Shown piece by piece: positions 27,373 through 35,004 of a stretch of DNA of 64,000 bases. The notes under the pieces are model-generated. The model was not told the DNA's origin. It saw only the letters and a program-made list of their open reading frames with translations, and searched no databases. Source of the DNA: Geothrix sp. 21YS21S-4 (GTDB lineage: Bacteria > Acidobacteriota > Holophagae > Holophagales > Holophagaceae); assembly GCF_030845995.1 (NCBI RefSeq), contig NZ_CP132719.1:744001-808000 (forward strand). Reading direction: 5' to 3'. A program made the translations under genes and the position numbers. Within the stretch, counting starts at the first letter, position 1. Every line of letters starts with the position of its first letter.

Positions 27373-28192
27373 GATCCGACTCCCGAGCCTTCTGCTCGCC
27401 ACCTTCAGCCTACTGTCTGGCGGCCCCAGCCCCAAATCCGCCGCGGTTCCCGCGCGGCTGAAGGTGATGGTGGATCCGGGCCACGGGGGCGACGACGGAG
27501 GCGCGCGGGGACCGAAGGGACTGAAGGAGAAGGCCGCGGCCCTGGACATCGGGAAGGCCGTGGCCGCCCGGCTGGAGGCCGCCGGTTTCGAGGCGCTCCT
27601 CACCCGCGACGACGACACCTTCATTCCCCTGTGGGAGCGCGCCCGCGTGGCCAACGTGCGCGGCGCGGACCTGTTCATCAGCCTCCACCTGAACGCCGCC
27701 CGCGCCCGCTCCGCCCGGGGCTCCGAGGTCTACTTCCTGAGCCTGGGCAAGGGCGACGATGACGGCCTGGCCGCCGCGGAGAACGCCGGTGCCGGTCCCG
27801 AGCCGGGCCCCGACAGCGTGGTCGCCAGCATCCTGGAGGACCTCGCTCAGAAGGCGTTTCTCCAGGATTCCGAGCGCCTGGCCGTGGCGGTCCAGGGCGA
27901 GCTCAACCGCCTCGCGGGCATCAAGGAGCGCGGCGTGAAGCAGGCCCCCTTCATCGTCCTGCGCGGCGCCGCCATGCCCGCCGTCCTGGTGGAAGTCGCC
28001 TTCATCTCCAACCCCCGCGAAGAAGCGAAGCTGAAGGACCCCGCCTTCCGCGCCAAAGTCGCCGACGCCGTCACCCGCGGCGTCCGTGCCTACTTCGGGC
28101 AGGTCAACGGCACGGCGAGGCGGACCGTAGGCGGACCTCAGGGAGCGCTCGCGGCGCCGGTCACACCGTCGGAACCGTCCCGCCGTCGATGA
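27371..28192 (+). CDS. N-acetylmuramoyl-L-alanine amidase (AmiC/CwlD type)
   Basis: This 273-residue exported hydrolase (Amidase_3) cleaves the amide between MurNAc and the peptide stem. It has a signal peptide in the first 20 residues (MIRLPSLLLATFSLLSG). Zinc ligands are His in VMVDPGHGG and Glu in LKEKAAALD, then His in FISLHLNAA and the catalytic Glu in LVEVAFISN. The ATG at 27371 lies in the same CATG as the hisS start. The C-terminal tail (TARRTVGG onward) overlaps the convergent SDR gene by 32 bases. Confidence 0.9.
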   Translation: MIRLPSLLLATFSLLSGGPSPKSAAVPARLKVMVDPGHGGDDGGARGPKGLKEKAAALDIGKAVAARLEAAGFEALLTRDDDTFIPLWERARVANVRGADLFISLHLNAARARSARGSEVYFLSLGKGDDDGLAAAENAGAGPEPGPDSVVASILEDLAQKAFLQDSERLAVAVQGELNRLAGIKERGVKQAPFIVLRGAAMPAVLVEVAFISNPREEAKLKDPAFRAKVADAVTRGVRAYFGQVNGTARRTVGGPQGALAAPVTPSEPSRRR

Positions 28193-28964
28193 CGTACTCC
28201 GCGCCGTGGATCGACGCGGCGCGATCCGAGGCCAGGAAGGCCACGAGTTCGGCGATCTCTTCGGGCCAGGCCGGTCTTCCGATCGGGATGCCGCCGAGCG
28301 CGTCCATGATGCCCTGGCGAGCCGCATCTTGGCTGGTTCCGCCGCTTTCCGCGAGGCGCTGGACCATCCGGTCGGCCGCCGTGGTCATGATCCAGCCGGG
28401 CGAGACCGTATTCACGCGGACGCCCTTGGGGCCCAGTTCCTTCGACAGCGCCTTGCTGTAATTGACGAGGGCGGCTTTCGCCGCCGCATAGGGAATGGTG
28501 GATTCGTGGAGCGGCAGCCGGCGCTGGATCGAGGAGATGTGGATCACCCCGCCGGAGCCCCGTTGGATCATGCCGGGCACCAGCAGGCGGTCGAGGCGCA
28601 CGGCGGCCAGCAGATTCAGGTTCAGCTCTTTCTCCCAGAACGCTTCCGTCGCCGCCGCGAAGCCTCCGCCGGGCGTGCTGGACCCGCCGAGGCAATGGAT
28701 CAGGATGTCCACACCTCCGAACGTCTCCGTCACCATTGATGCGACCCTTTCCGCGCCTTCCGGCGTCGTGAGGTCCGCCTGGACGAAGAGGTCGCTGGCG
28801 CCACCGGAGGGCGGCTCGGACCGGGCGCTGGTCGCGGTCCGCGCGCCGCCCGACGCGAAGCGCCGGACGATGGCTTCACCCGCGCCCTTCGTGCCGCCCG
28901 TCACCAGGACCCGCTTCCCGGAAAATTCGGTTGGATCGCTCTTGAAGTGGGGGGCCATCGTCAT
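28161..28964 (-). CDS. SDR-family oxidoreductase
   Basis: This 267-residue classical short-chain dehydrogenase has the coenzyme loop TGGTKGAGEA, LIHCLGG (NNAG equivalent), catalytic Ser in HISSIQ and YAAAK (Tyr-x3-Lys), and the C-terminal cofactor/membrane-side segment EYVIDGGTVPTV. The substrate is unknown. It is coupled by an ATGA overlap to the upstream SnoaL-like gene and divergent from an HxlR regulator, an arrangement common for inducible redox or detoxification pairs. Confidence 0.9.
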   Translation of the reverse strand: MTMAPHFKSDPTEFSGKRVLVTGGTKGAGEAIVRRFASGGARTATSARSEPPSGGASDLFVQADLTTPEGAERVASMVTETFGGVDILIHCLGGSSTPGGGFAAATEAFWEKELNLNLLAAVRLDRLLVPGMIQRGSGGVIHISSIQRRLPLHESTIPYAAAKAALVNYSKALSKELGPKGVRVNTVSPGWIMTTAADRMVQRLAESGGTSQDAARQGIMDALGGIPIGRPAWPEEIAELVAFLASDRAASIHGAEYVIDGGTVPTV

Positions 28965-29290
28965 GACGCGATCTCCAGGCGGCCGATGCGAGATCCGTCG
29001 AGCGTGAACTTGAAGCGAAGCGGGACCGGGCTGCCGGGAAACGTGCCCGAGACGAGCGCCGTGACCTGCACGGCGGCACCATCCATGGCGACGTCCTGGA
29101 TCTCCGCCGTATCCCTGTACTTCCGGCTCGTCTCTTCCATCCAGGCGCGGATGGCGGCCCGTCCTTCATGGCTCTGGCCTTCATCCTTCACGGATGCCGA
29201 TTCAGAAAAGGCCGACGCGGCGGCGGCAAAGTCCCCGGTGTTCTTTCCGGAGAAATAGCGCTCGATGGATGGCGGCAGTTTTTCGGTCAT
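28961..29290 (-). CDS. SnoaL/NTF2-like small protein
   Basis: This 109-residue alpha+beta cone protein has an N-terminal helix pair (IERYFSGKNTGDFAAAASAF), the segment DEGQSHEGRAAIRAWMEETSRKY and ending strands RFKFTLDGSRIGRLEIAS, as in the SnoaL_2/NTF2-like superfamily. Members are isomerases, hydrolases or ligand binders; no specific activity can be claimed. AGGAG precedes the ATG. It is first in the two-gene unit with the SDR. Confidence 0.8.
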   Translation of the reverse strand: MTEKLPPSIERYFSGKNTGDFAAAASAFSESASVKDEGQSHEGRAAIRAWMEETSRKYRDTAEIQDVAMDGAAVQVTALVSGTFPGSPVPLRFKFTLDGSRIGRLEIAS

Positions 29291-29363
29291 GGCCTTCTCC
29301 TTTGGGAGAGACGCTTCGGCGTGCGCGCTTGTCCCGCCCTCAAGGTGGACGTAGCCTGAGGAC

Positions 29364-29756
29364 GTGACAAGAACCGACGAAAAAGTAAGGCCCTTACTGG
29401 AAAGTAAGGACCTCTATCCCACGCCCGGCACCGCCGCGACCGCGGTGGAGAAGATCCTGCGCATGCTCGAAGGCCGCTGGAAATTGGTGATCCTGTTCCG
29501 CCTGTTCGGAGGGAAGATCCTCCGCTTCTCGGAACTGGAGCGGGAGATTCCGGGGATCTCCCAGAAGATGCTGATCCAGCAGCTGCGCCAGCTGGAGAAG
29601 GACGGGATCGTGCGCCGGGTCGTCTACCCTCAGGTGCCACCGAAGGTGGAATACAGGCTTACCGAGTGGGGGCAGTCGCTTTGTCCGGTCTTGGATGCTC
29701 TGTTGAAGTGGGAAGTGAATCGCCCCAATCCATCGGAGAGCGTGGATTTGGAGTAA
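29364..29756 (+). CDS. HxlR-family transcriptional regulator
   Basis: This 130-residue winged-helix protein has the HxlR signature: MLEGRWKLVILFRLFGGKILRFSEL compressed in residues 34-58, then PGISQKMLIQQLRQLEKDGIV and the wing VYPQVPPKVEYRLTEWG. The start is a GTG at 29364 with GAGG just upstream. It is divergent from the SnoaL-SDR pair across a 73-base gap, so it probably controls them in response to a reactive compound. It ends 75 bases before the tRNA-Arg 3' end. Confidence 0.9.
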   Translation: MTRTDEKVRPLLESKDLYPTPGTAATAVEKILRMLEGRWKLVILFRLFGGKILRFSELEREIPGISQKMLIQQLRQLEKDGIVRRVVYPQVPPKVEYRLTEWGQSLCPVLDALLKWEVNRPNPSESVDLE

Positions 29757-29831
29757 TCGCTTCAATCCGCCCGGTATTACCGAGCCCCCCATAGACCAAC
29801 CCCCGAAACCGAAGGCTTCAGGGGACTGGAT

Positions 29832-29908
29832 TGGTGCACCCGACTGGAATCGAACCAGCGACCTTTGGCTTCGGAGGCCAACGCTCTATCCAACTGAGCT
29901 ACGGGTAC
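29832..29908 (-). tRNA. tRNA-Arg (CCG)
   Basis: This 77-nt tRNA includes an encoded CCA. The acceptor arms GTACCCG and CGGGTGC pair, the D-arm is GCTC/GAGC, the anticodon arm TTGGC-CTCCGAA-GCCAA shows anticodon CCG, and the T-loop is TTCGATT. Its first 43 nt are repeated exactly at 34961-35004, so it is the integration site of the island to the right. Confidence 0.95.
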
Positions 29909-29909
29909 T
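29866..29909. repeat. 44-bp direct repeat, left attachment site of the island
   Basis: This is identical to 34961-35004. It covers the 5' half of tRNA-Arg through the anticodon arm plus one flanking base. Direct repeats of a tRNA part at both ends of a foreign segment are the usual sign of site-specific integration by a tyrosine recombinase. Confidence 0.85.
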
Positions 29910-30141
29910 TTTTGCCGAAATGATTGGACTTGGTTGCCGATTGTTTGGAAAACATAGCAACATTTTTGAGCTAATGTTGGTTCTTTCTCCTGGCAAAACC
30001 CTGGCAATCCCTTCTGCTCTTACATCCTAACCCGAGATCCCAGATCCTAGCTACTCCACCCTACAAGGCACAGTTCAAGGCGTCGTAATTGGTCCTGGAG
30101 CCTCTGCCCCATCTGCATCGATTCGGATCGTTCCACCATAC

Positions 30142-31183
30142 CTATCCCAAGGAGGGGGAGATATCCACAAGTCTTGGGTGACCCATGGGTGCCTTGGCCC
30201 CGATCCCGATGCGATCCAGTGGGCTCGCGACGCCGTGGCCACCGCGATTCAGCACGTGGGTGTAGGTCATGGTGGTCTCCACGTCCTTGTGGCCGAGTAG
30301 TTCCTGGATGGTGTGGATGTCGTAGCCGCTCCCCAGCAGGTGGGTCGTGAAGGAGTGGCGCAGCACATGGGGCGTCACGGGCTTGGCGATGTCGGCTCGC
30401 CTAGCGGCCTCGCGAATCGCACGCTGAATACTCTCGGGGTAGATGTGATGGCGCCGGATCACTCCGCTTTCCGGATCGGGTCCTCGCAGTCTGGAAGGGA
30501 ATACCCACTGCCAGTGCCATTTCTTCCCGAGTCCCCGGTACTTTCGCCCCTAAGGCATGGGGCAGCCAGACCTCGCCGAAGCCAGCCTCCAAGTCCTGGG
30601 CGTGGAGCGCCCGCACCTTCAGCAGGTGCTCCTGGAGCGGGCTAACCAGGGCCTCCGGCAGCATGGTCACGCGATCTTTGCCACCCTTGCCTTCTCTTAC
30701 GATGACCTCGCGCCGCTCGAAATCGAGATCCTTGACGCGAAGGCGGAGGCCTTCCTTCAGGCGCATGCCGGTTCCGTAGAGCAGGCGGGCGAACAGGCCC
30801 ATGGTGCCGCCCATCTGATCGAGCAGTCTAAACACCTCGGCTGGCGTCAGGACCACGGGAAGGCGGGGCGCCGACTTGGCCTGCACGACCCGGTTCAACC
30901 AGGGCAGCTCTGTCTCCAGGACCGCCTTGTAGAGGAAGAGGAGCGCCGCTTTGGCCTGGTTCTGAGTCGAGGGGGCCACCTTCCCCTGGATGGCCAGATG
31001 GGAGAGGAAGGCCTCCACCTCATCGGGGCCCATGTCGCGGGGGTACCGTTTCCCGTGGAAGAGGATGAAGCTGCGTATCCACCGGCAGTAGACCGTGTCC
31101 GTGGCTGGGCTGAGGTGGCGGATGCTGATGGCCGCGTGGACCTGGTCGAGAAGTCGCGGGGCAGGGGTGGGACCAGGTTCCAT
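30142..31183 (-). pseudogene. intI: Integron integrase IntI, disrupted by a one-base frameshift
   Basis: This tyrosine recombinase of the IntI type is about 347 codons. The N-terminal core-binding domain (YCRWIRSFILFHGKRYP) and catalytic Arg in LYGTGMRLKEGLRLRVKDLD are in one frame, up to LPHALGAK near 30545. The IntI-specific insertion (WHWQWVFPS then [14 protein letters not shown]) and catalytic HVLRHSF, LLGHKD and TYTHVL are in the next frame, ending at 30142. An extra A in the run at 30542-30544 restores [17 protein letters not shown] when removed. The start at 31183 has a GAGGAG ribosome site. All catalytic residues are present, so this may be a recent lesion or a sequencing error. Confidence 0.88.
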
Positions 31184-31554
31184 ATCGCTCCTCGGAGGAT
31201 TCGGGCTGGCTTCGGAGGCTTGCGGGATGCCTTCAATTAAGGCGAATATTAAGCGAATTTCAACTCAAACTCCGTCCTCCAGGCACCCTGGAAGATCCCG
31301 GACATACCAACCTTCCGCCTGGCCAAGGCATCATCTCGGAACGCGGAGCGTTTAGATCGAAGATGACTCACCCATGCGGTATGATTTGCCTGCAAATTTC
31401 CTTGAACCCCACCTCATCCGCCAATCATTACGTTTGGAGAATGCCTTCCGAAAATCGGAAATCGTCGCATAGCAGTACATCCCATGCTCCTGTTCCCCCC
31501 GTTCTACGACAATTCTTCAAACCCCTCTGTCGCAGAATCTCTAGGTAGGCCGCC
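31184..31554 (+). promoter_or_regulatory. Integron attI / cassette promoter region
   Basis: This 371-bp gene-free stretch lies between the divergent intI start and the first cassette gene, where attI and the cassette promoter Pc are expected. GGTAGGC at 31544-31550, just before the first cassette gene, is one mismatch from the attC core GTTAGGC and is the likely attI/cassette-1 junction. No promoter pair is convincing. The DNA is much less GC-rich than the chromosome. Confidence 0.5.
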
Positions 31555-32193
31555 ATGGACATAAACGCCTACCTTCATGAAATCGAGCATGCTCTAGGAA
31601 GCCTACTTGGCTCTATCTGGCATGATCACGAAAGGGCCCAAAAACTCCGGGAGGAGATTCTTCATCTAAAGGAACTCGCGGAAGATCAATACCGAAGAGC
31701 AGAGTTCACCCAGATGAATGCAATGGATTCCGAGGATTTGATGGATGGCGTAGGCCTTTACTGGGATACCTATTTTGGCCCTGATAAAGATCAACACTAC
31801 AAATCCATCTCACTAGAAGAACTCGAAAAAATGTTGGAGGTACGTGAGTTTTCTATCTCGGCACTTTCAGGAAATGTACTTCAACTTGCCAAACAGGGGC
31901 TTTCATTGGCCTACGGTTCGCCATCTGATTGGCCTTCTGTTCGCCAAATTGGTTCTCAAACATTAGCTGCAGTTATTCTTCAGGCCCGCAACCAAACCGA
32001 GCATTGGGAAGAGGGCAACCCCAAACCGAAAGTGGTGATATGCTTTGATGCGTTGACCGCTGAAATGGGTCCCGAATTCTCACGCTATCGAGAGAAAAAT
32101 CTTGCCTTTGAAGTTATCTCGCTACTCGGCTGGCATACTCTTGAAGACTTCAATCGAGACTTTCAAACAACGGTTGCAACCAACAGTGATTGA
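31555..32193 (+). CDS. Integron cassette 1: HEPN-like hypothetical protein
   Basis: This 212-residue, mostly helical acidic protein has no confident family. Residues 144-154 (ARNQTEHWEEG) contain RNxxxH (Arg145, Asn146, His150), the form of the catalytic motif of HEPN ribonucleases common in toxin-antitoxin and defence systems; the rest of the fold cannot be verified by eye. The N-terminal helices (HDHERAQKLREEILHLKELA) could dimerise. It is the first cassette, so it would be best expressed from Pc. The attC site starts 13 bases after the stop. Confidence 0.75.
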   Translation: MDINAYLHEIEHALGSLLGSIWHDHERAQKLREEILHLKELAEDQYRRAEFTQMNAMDSEDLMDGVGLYWDTYFGPDKDQHYKSISLEELEKMLEVREFSISALSGNVLQLAKQGLSLAYGSPSDWPSVRQIGSQTLAAVILQARNQTEHWEEGNPKPKVVICFDALTAEMGPEFSRYREKNLAFEVISLLGWHTLEDFNRDFQTTVATNSD

Positions 32194-32205
32194 TGGGAAC
32201 TGGCG

Positions 32206-32329
32206 GCCTAACCCTCAGCTCAACTCGGACCCCGCCTGCATTGCCTCCCGCTCTCTTTCATCTTCCTGCTTCCTCGGCTCCGCTCAGCGCCTCGGTGCAG
32301 GCGCGGCCGGTTAGCTTCATTCGTTAGGC
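32206..32329 (+). repeat. attC site 1 (124 bp)
   Basis: It begins GCCTAACCC (inverse core) and ends CATTCGTTAGGC (core GTTRRRY), with an imperfect palindrome between, including GCGCGGCCGGTTAGC. This is the structure of integron cassette recombination sites. It closes cassette 1 and is nearly the same length and sequence as attC 3. Confidence 0.88.
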
Positions 32330-32643
32330 CTCGTTCGCCTGTCTATTTCTGTCTTCTGGGCAATCGTGGGCCACACCAGCCCAGCCATCGCGCCACGTTC
32401 CATCGCCAAATCGCGCTGTTCGCAGTTCTCCGTCAGTCCAAGAATGGCGTTATTGCTTACTCATCAACCGTCGGCCCATGGATTTCTGCCATCATCGAGG
32501 TCGCTTCAGCTTTTGCTCCTTCAGCTTCGCGCAATAACTCCGGCCATTCTCCTTTGGGCTCGTCAGCATGAATGCTCGCTCCCATTCAATCAGGCTCAAA
32601 TCTCAGCACATCGTGTGCTCGGGTTGCTCCTGCTATGGGCTCG
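32330..32643 (+). other. Integron cassette 2 with no convincing gene
   Basis: These 314 bp lie between attC 1 and attC 2. Open frames exist but none has a good start, a ribosome site and a protein-like sequence; the longest (from 32366) is Ser/Leu-rich and runs into attC 2. Another frame near 32448-32574 has a more protein-like stretch but no start codon. It may be a non-coding or decayed cassette. Confidence 0.6.
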
Positions 32644-32751
32644 GCCTAACCTTGCGCTCAACTCGGACCCTATCGCTGCGCGCTAGCGTCCTCAAACAAT
32701 TTAGCATCCCTGTCCCGCAGCAATAGGGCCGGTTAGCTTCATTCGTTAGGC
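32644..32751 (+). repeat. attC site 2 (108 bp)
   Basis: It begins GCCTAACC and shares GCGCTCAACTCGGACCC with the other sites, then a shorter and different centre, ending GGTTAGCTTCATTCGTTAGGC split as core GTTAGGC at 32745-32751. It closes cassette 2. Confidence 0.85.
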
Positions 32752-32815
32752 GGCTTCATGAGAATCACTGCCAACCACTAATGTGCAGTTTTACAATTCA
32801 TCTCGAGGGATCACT

Positions 32816-34384
32816 ATGATATTCGCCCCTTATATACCGCACAATTTACTGAAATACATATATTTGGCAGTTATTCTTAATATGCTTATTTTCTTCTCTC
32901 CGCGGGGGTATGCAGCTGATTGCATTTGCCCAACCACAGCTCCATGGTCTGACCCAAATCGTCCTGCGAATGTCAAAGCGGATTTTGGTGCAATGGGAAA
33001 CGGGGTTGCAAATGACTCCTGCGCCATTATTAATGCCATAAATTCTGGTGCAAAGTACATCCAATTCTCACCTGGGGTATATAAAATTGATTGCGAAATC
33101 CCTATAAATACGAGTTGTATTCTCGAGGGAACTGGGCCTGTGAATCAGTACAGCCTCGAATACCCCAATAATTCCACAACAGATCATGGTGCGGTTATTT
33201 TGGTTTCACACAATAACTCCGGATTGGGTGGATTCAATGTGGGTGCAGTAAATCCCAATATCCAGGTTACAATTCGAAACCTAGGTTTTGACGCCCCACC
33301 TACCTCTTCATCCTTCGCTGCGATTTTATTGCAGTGCACAACGGCCTATTTGTCTGATATTTACACATCTGGAAATCTAAATGGCCTCTTTGTAAATAAT
33401 TGTTACATTGGTAAAGTGGAACGCTCTATGTTTATGGGAGGGGCTGCCTATGCCATTAAGCAGGTTGGCTCAAATAGTCTGGTGTGGGATACCATTAATT
33501 TGGGATCAGGGGCACCAAGCCAGGCACTATGGCAAATTCTTACCACTGGCGGACACACATTAATTAGAAATATTTATCTTGAAGGCCAGAATTGCGCCAA
33601 TATACATATATTTAATAACTCCGGATCAACCATTACCATTGACGGGGTTTATGCAGAAAATAGCAAGCAATATGATATCTATGCCGATTATGCAAGCGAT
33701 GTAACAATTCGAAATTATTTAACAAACACAGCTCCAAATGCAATTCTTATTTATAAATCAAATAACATTCGAATTGATGGCATTAGCGCTCAAAGCCCAT
33801 TCTATTCAAACCCAGTTGTTAATGTGGTCGATTCAACCGGAGTATATATAGAGGGCATAAAATACGTTCCGGGCCTTGGGTACCCCTCATTATCTAGGTC
33901 CTATGTAATGATTCGTGGGATGTTTGATGGATGTCCTAGGGTAGGCATGGTGAAATCCTTCCCTCTTATCGAGGGAAGCAGGACAAATCTAATCCCATCA
34001 GATCCTCGAGCAATTTTTAGCTCAAATAGCATTCGGGTTTCTCCCGGAGGAAACGTTCAATCGCCGTTTATAAATTGGCGCCCCAGACGAATGGCTGCAA
34101 TAACTGCGATTTTTAAGTCAAGTACTTTAGGCCCAAATGATTGCTATCTCCTCATTCGTAGTGGTTCTAGTTCTGTAACAATTCTCACGTGTGATTCGAT
34201 CAATAGTTCTGTCCAAGAAAATGATTTTCAGGTGGTGACTTTGATCACCAAACTTCCAGATTTGCCGCTGACATTCGATGCAAATACCTTCCTAGGATTC
34301 TACAACAATTCAAATGCCGACATTCTTCTGCATTACTTGAGCATTCATGAATATGACGGTAGTTCTTTGCCAATGGGTGATTAA
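32816..34384 (+). CDS. Integron cassette 3: secreted right-handed beta-helix (pectate-lyase-superfamily) protein
   Basis: This 522-residue, AT-rich gene has codon use quite unlike its neighbours. It has a signal peptide with hydrophobic core IYLAVILNMLIFF and likely cleavage near GYA-A. The mature start (VKADFGAMGNGVANDSCAI, FSPGVYKI) is the typical opening of Pectate_lyase_3 domains found in phage tailspikes and polysaccharide lyases. Solenoid-like coils with Asn/Ile repeats follow (about 110-360) and then a C-terminal beta domain. It probably binds or cleaves a polysaccharide. The ATG at 32816 has GAGGGA five bases upstream. This is unusually long for an integron cassette gene. Confidence 0.85.
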   Translation: MIFAPYIPHNLLKYIYLAVILNMLIFFSPRGYAADCICPTTAPWSDPNRPANVKADFGAMGNGVANDSCAIINAINSGAKYIQFSPGVYKIDCEIPINTSCILEGTGPVNQYSLEYPNNSTTDHGAVILVSHNNSGLGGFNVGAVNPNIQVTIRNLGFDAPPTSSSFAAILLQCTTAYLSDIYTSGNLNGLFVNNCYIGKVERSMFMGGAAYAIKQVGSNSLVWDTINLGSGAPSQALWQILTTGGHTLIRNIYLEGQNCANIHIFNNSGSTITIDGVYAENSKQYDIYADYASDVTIRNYLTNTAPNAILIYKSNNIRIDGISAQSPFYSNPVVNVVDSTGVYIEGIKYVPGLGYPSLSRSYVMIRGMFDGCPRVGMVKSFPLIEGSRTNLIPSDPRAIFSSNSIRVSPGGNVQSPFINWRPRRMAAITAIFKSSTLGPNDCYLLIRSGSSSVTILTCDSINSSVQENDFQVVTLITKLPDLPLTFDANTFLGFYNNSNADILLHYLSIHEYDGSSLPMGD

Positions 34385-34469
34385 TTTAAAATCATAAATT
34401 AAATTTTATCAACAAAATCAAAAATTCTCGCATTTGTTTAAATTCTATAACCTCCCATGCATACCAGCC

Positions 34470-34593
34470 GCCTAACCCTCCGCTCAACTCGGACCCCGCC
34501 TGCATTGCCTTCCGCTCTCTCTCAACATTTCGCTATTTCGGCTCCGCTCATCGCTTCGGCGCAGGCGCGGCCGGTTAGCCATATTCGTTAGGC
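34470..34593 (+). repeat. attC site 3 (124 bp)
   Basis: It begins GCCTAACCCTCCGCTCAACT and ends ATATTCGTTAGGC, with the same outer arms and the palindromic centre GGCGCAGGCGCGGCCGG as attC 1. It closes cassette 3. Confidence 0.88.
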
Positions 34594-34608
34594 CTCTAAG
34601 GAAATCCC

Positions 34609-34809
34609 ATGCTCTTCCCCGGTTACATCGCAAAATTGGGCCGGGTTACAGGGGTTACGCTGGCCCTAGTGTCTTGCTCTGCATGCTTCAAATACACTTT
34701 GAACGTAAGCAGCAATCCAAAGTACCCGGGAATGGTCGGTTCGTATTACTGTTCATATGTGCTGTGCTTTAGGACTGCCAGAGTTTCCTGGTTGCGAAAT
34801 AGGTGTTGA
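34609..34809 (+). CDS. Integron cassette 4: short lipoprotein-like protein, possibly truncated
   Basis: This is a 66-residue frame directly after attC 3, with TAAGGA ahead of the ATG. A hydrophobic stretch (VTGVTLALVSC) ends in a lipobox-like LVSC. The remaining residues are Cys/Tyr-rich and resemble no family I know. No full attC follows; only GCCTAAT at 34953-34959 next to the island end, so the cassette may have been cut by the island boundary. Confidence 0.45.
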   Translation: MLFPGYIAKLGRVTGVTLALVSCSACFKYTLNVSSNPKYPGMVGSYYCSYVLCFRTARVSWLRNRC

Positions 34810-34960
34810 ACCACTTTTGCCAGGATTCTGGTTCCATTCGTGGCTATTTTGTGGTCACTTTCAGGATGTTTTGTGGCAATTTACATTGGCTCACAGTAAA
34901 TCATGGGTTGATAAAACATGATTTACCGGTTTTAATCCCCAAGCACTGGAGAGCCTAATC
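34810..34960. other. Gene-free right end of the island with an inverted repeat
   Basis: There is no coding sequence. A perfect 10-bp inverted repeat, GTAAATCATG / CATGATTTAC (34896-34905 and 34917-34926), sits 35 bp from the right attachment repeat, and TTTTGTGG occurs twice upstream. These could be recombinase or excision-factor binding sites. Confidence 0.5.
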
Positions 34961-35004
34961 TGGCTTCGGAGGCCAACGCTCTATCCAACTGAGCTACGGG
35001 TACT
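34961..35004. repeat. 44-bp direct repeat, right attachment site (5' half of tRNA-Arg)
   Basis: This is an exact copy of 29866-29909. Read leftward it is the first 43 nt of tRNA-Arg(CCG), through the whole anticodon arm, after which the sequence diverges, so it cannot make a tRNA. Confidence 0.85.

Larger units (their letters stand above)
29909..35004. mobile_element. tRNA-Arg-associated genomic island carrying an integron
   Basis: This 5.1-kb segment between tRNA-Arg and a copy of its 5' half contains a frameshifted integron integrase, an attI region, three attC sites and about four cassettes. The base composition of the cassettes differs sharply from the chromosome, most clearly the AT-rich gene at 32816. 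No tRNA-targeting integrase, transposase or phage gene is seen inside, so the island has probably lost its own mobilisation gene or was moved in trans. Confidence 0.8.

Noticed and set aside
32366-32686. A 106-codon frame in integron cassette 2
   Set aside because: It has no ribosome site, runs through the start of attC 2 and has a non-protein-like composition; it is reported as a cassette without a gene.
30000-35000. Prophage hypothesis for the tRNA-bounded island
   Set aside because: There are no capsid, tail, lysis or phage replication genes. The only recombinase is IntI-type, and attC sites explain the repeats. The tailspike-like beta-helix gene is alone and carries a signal peptide.
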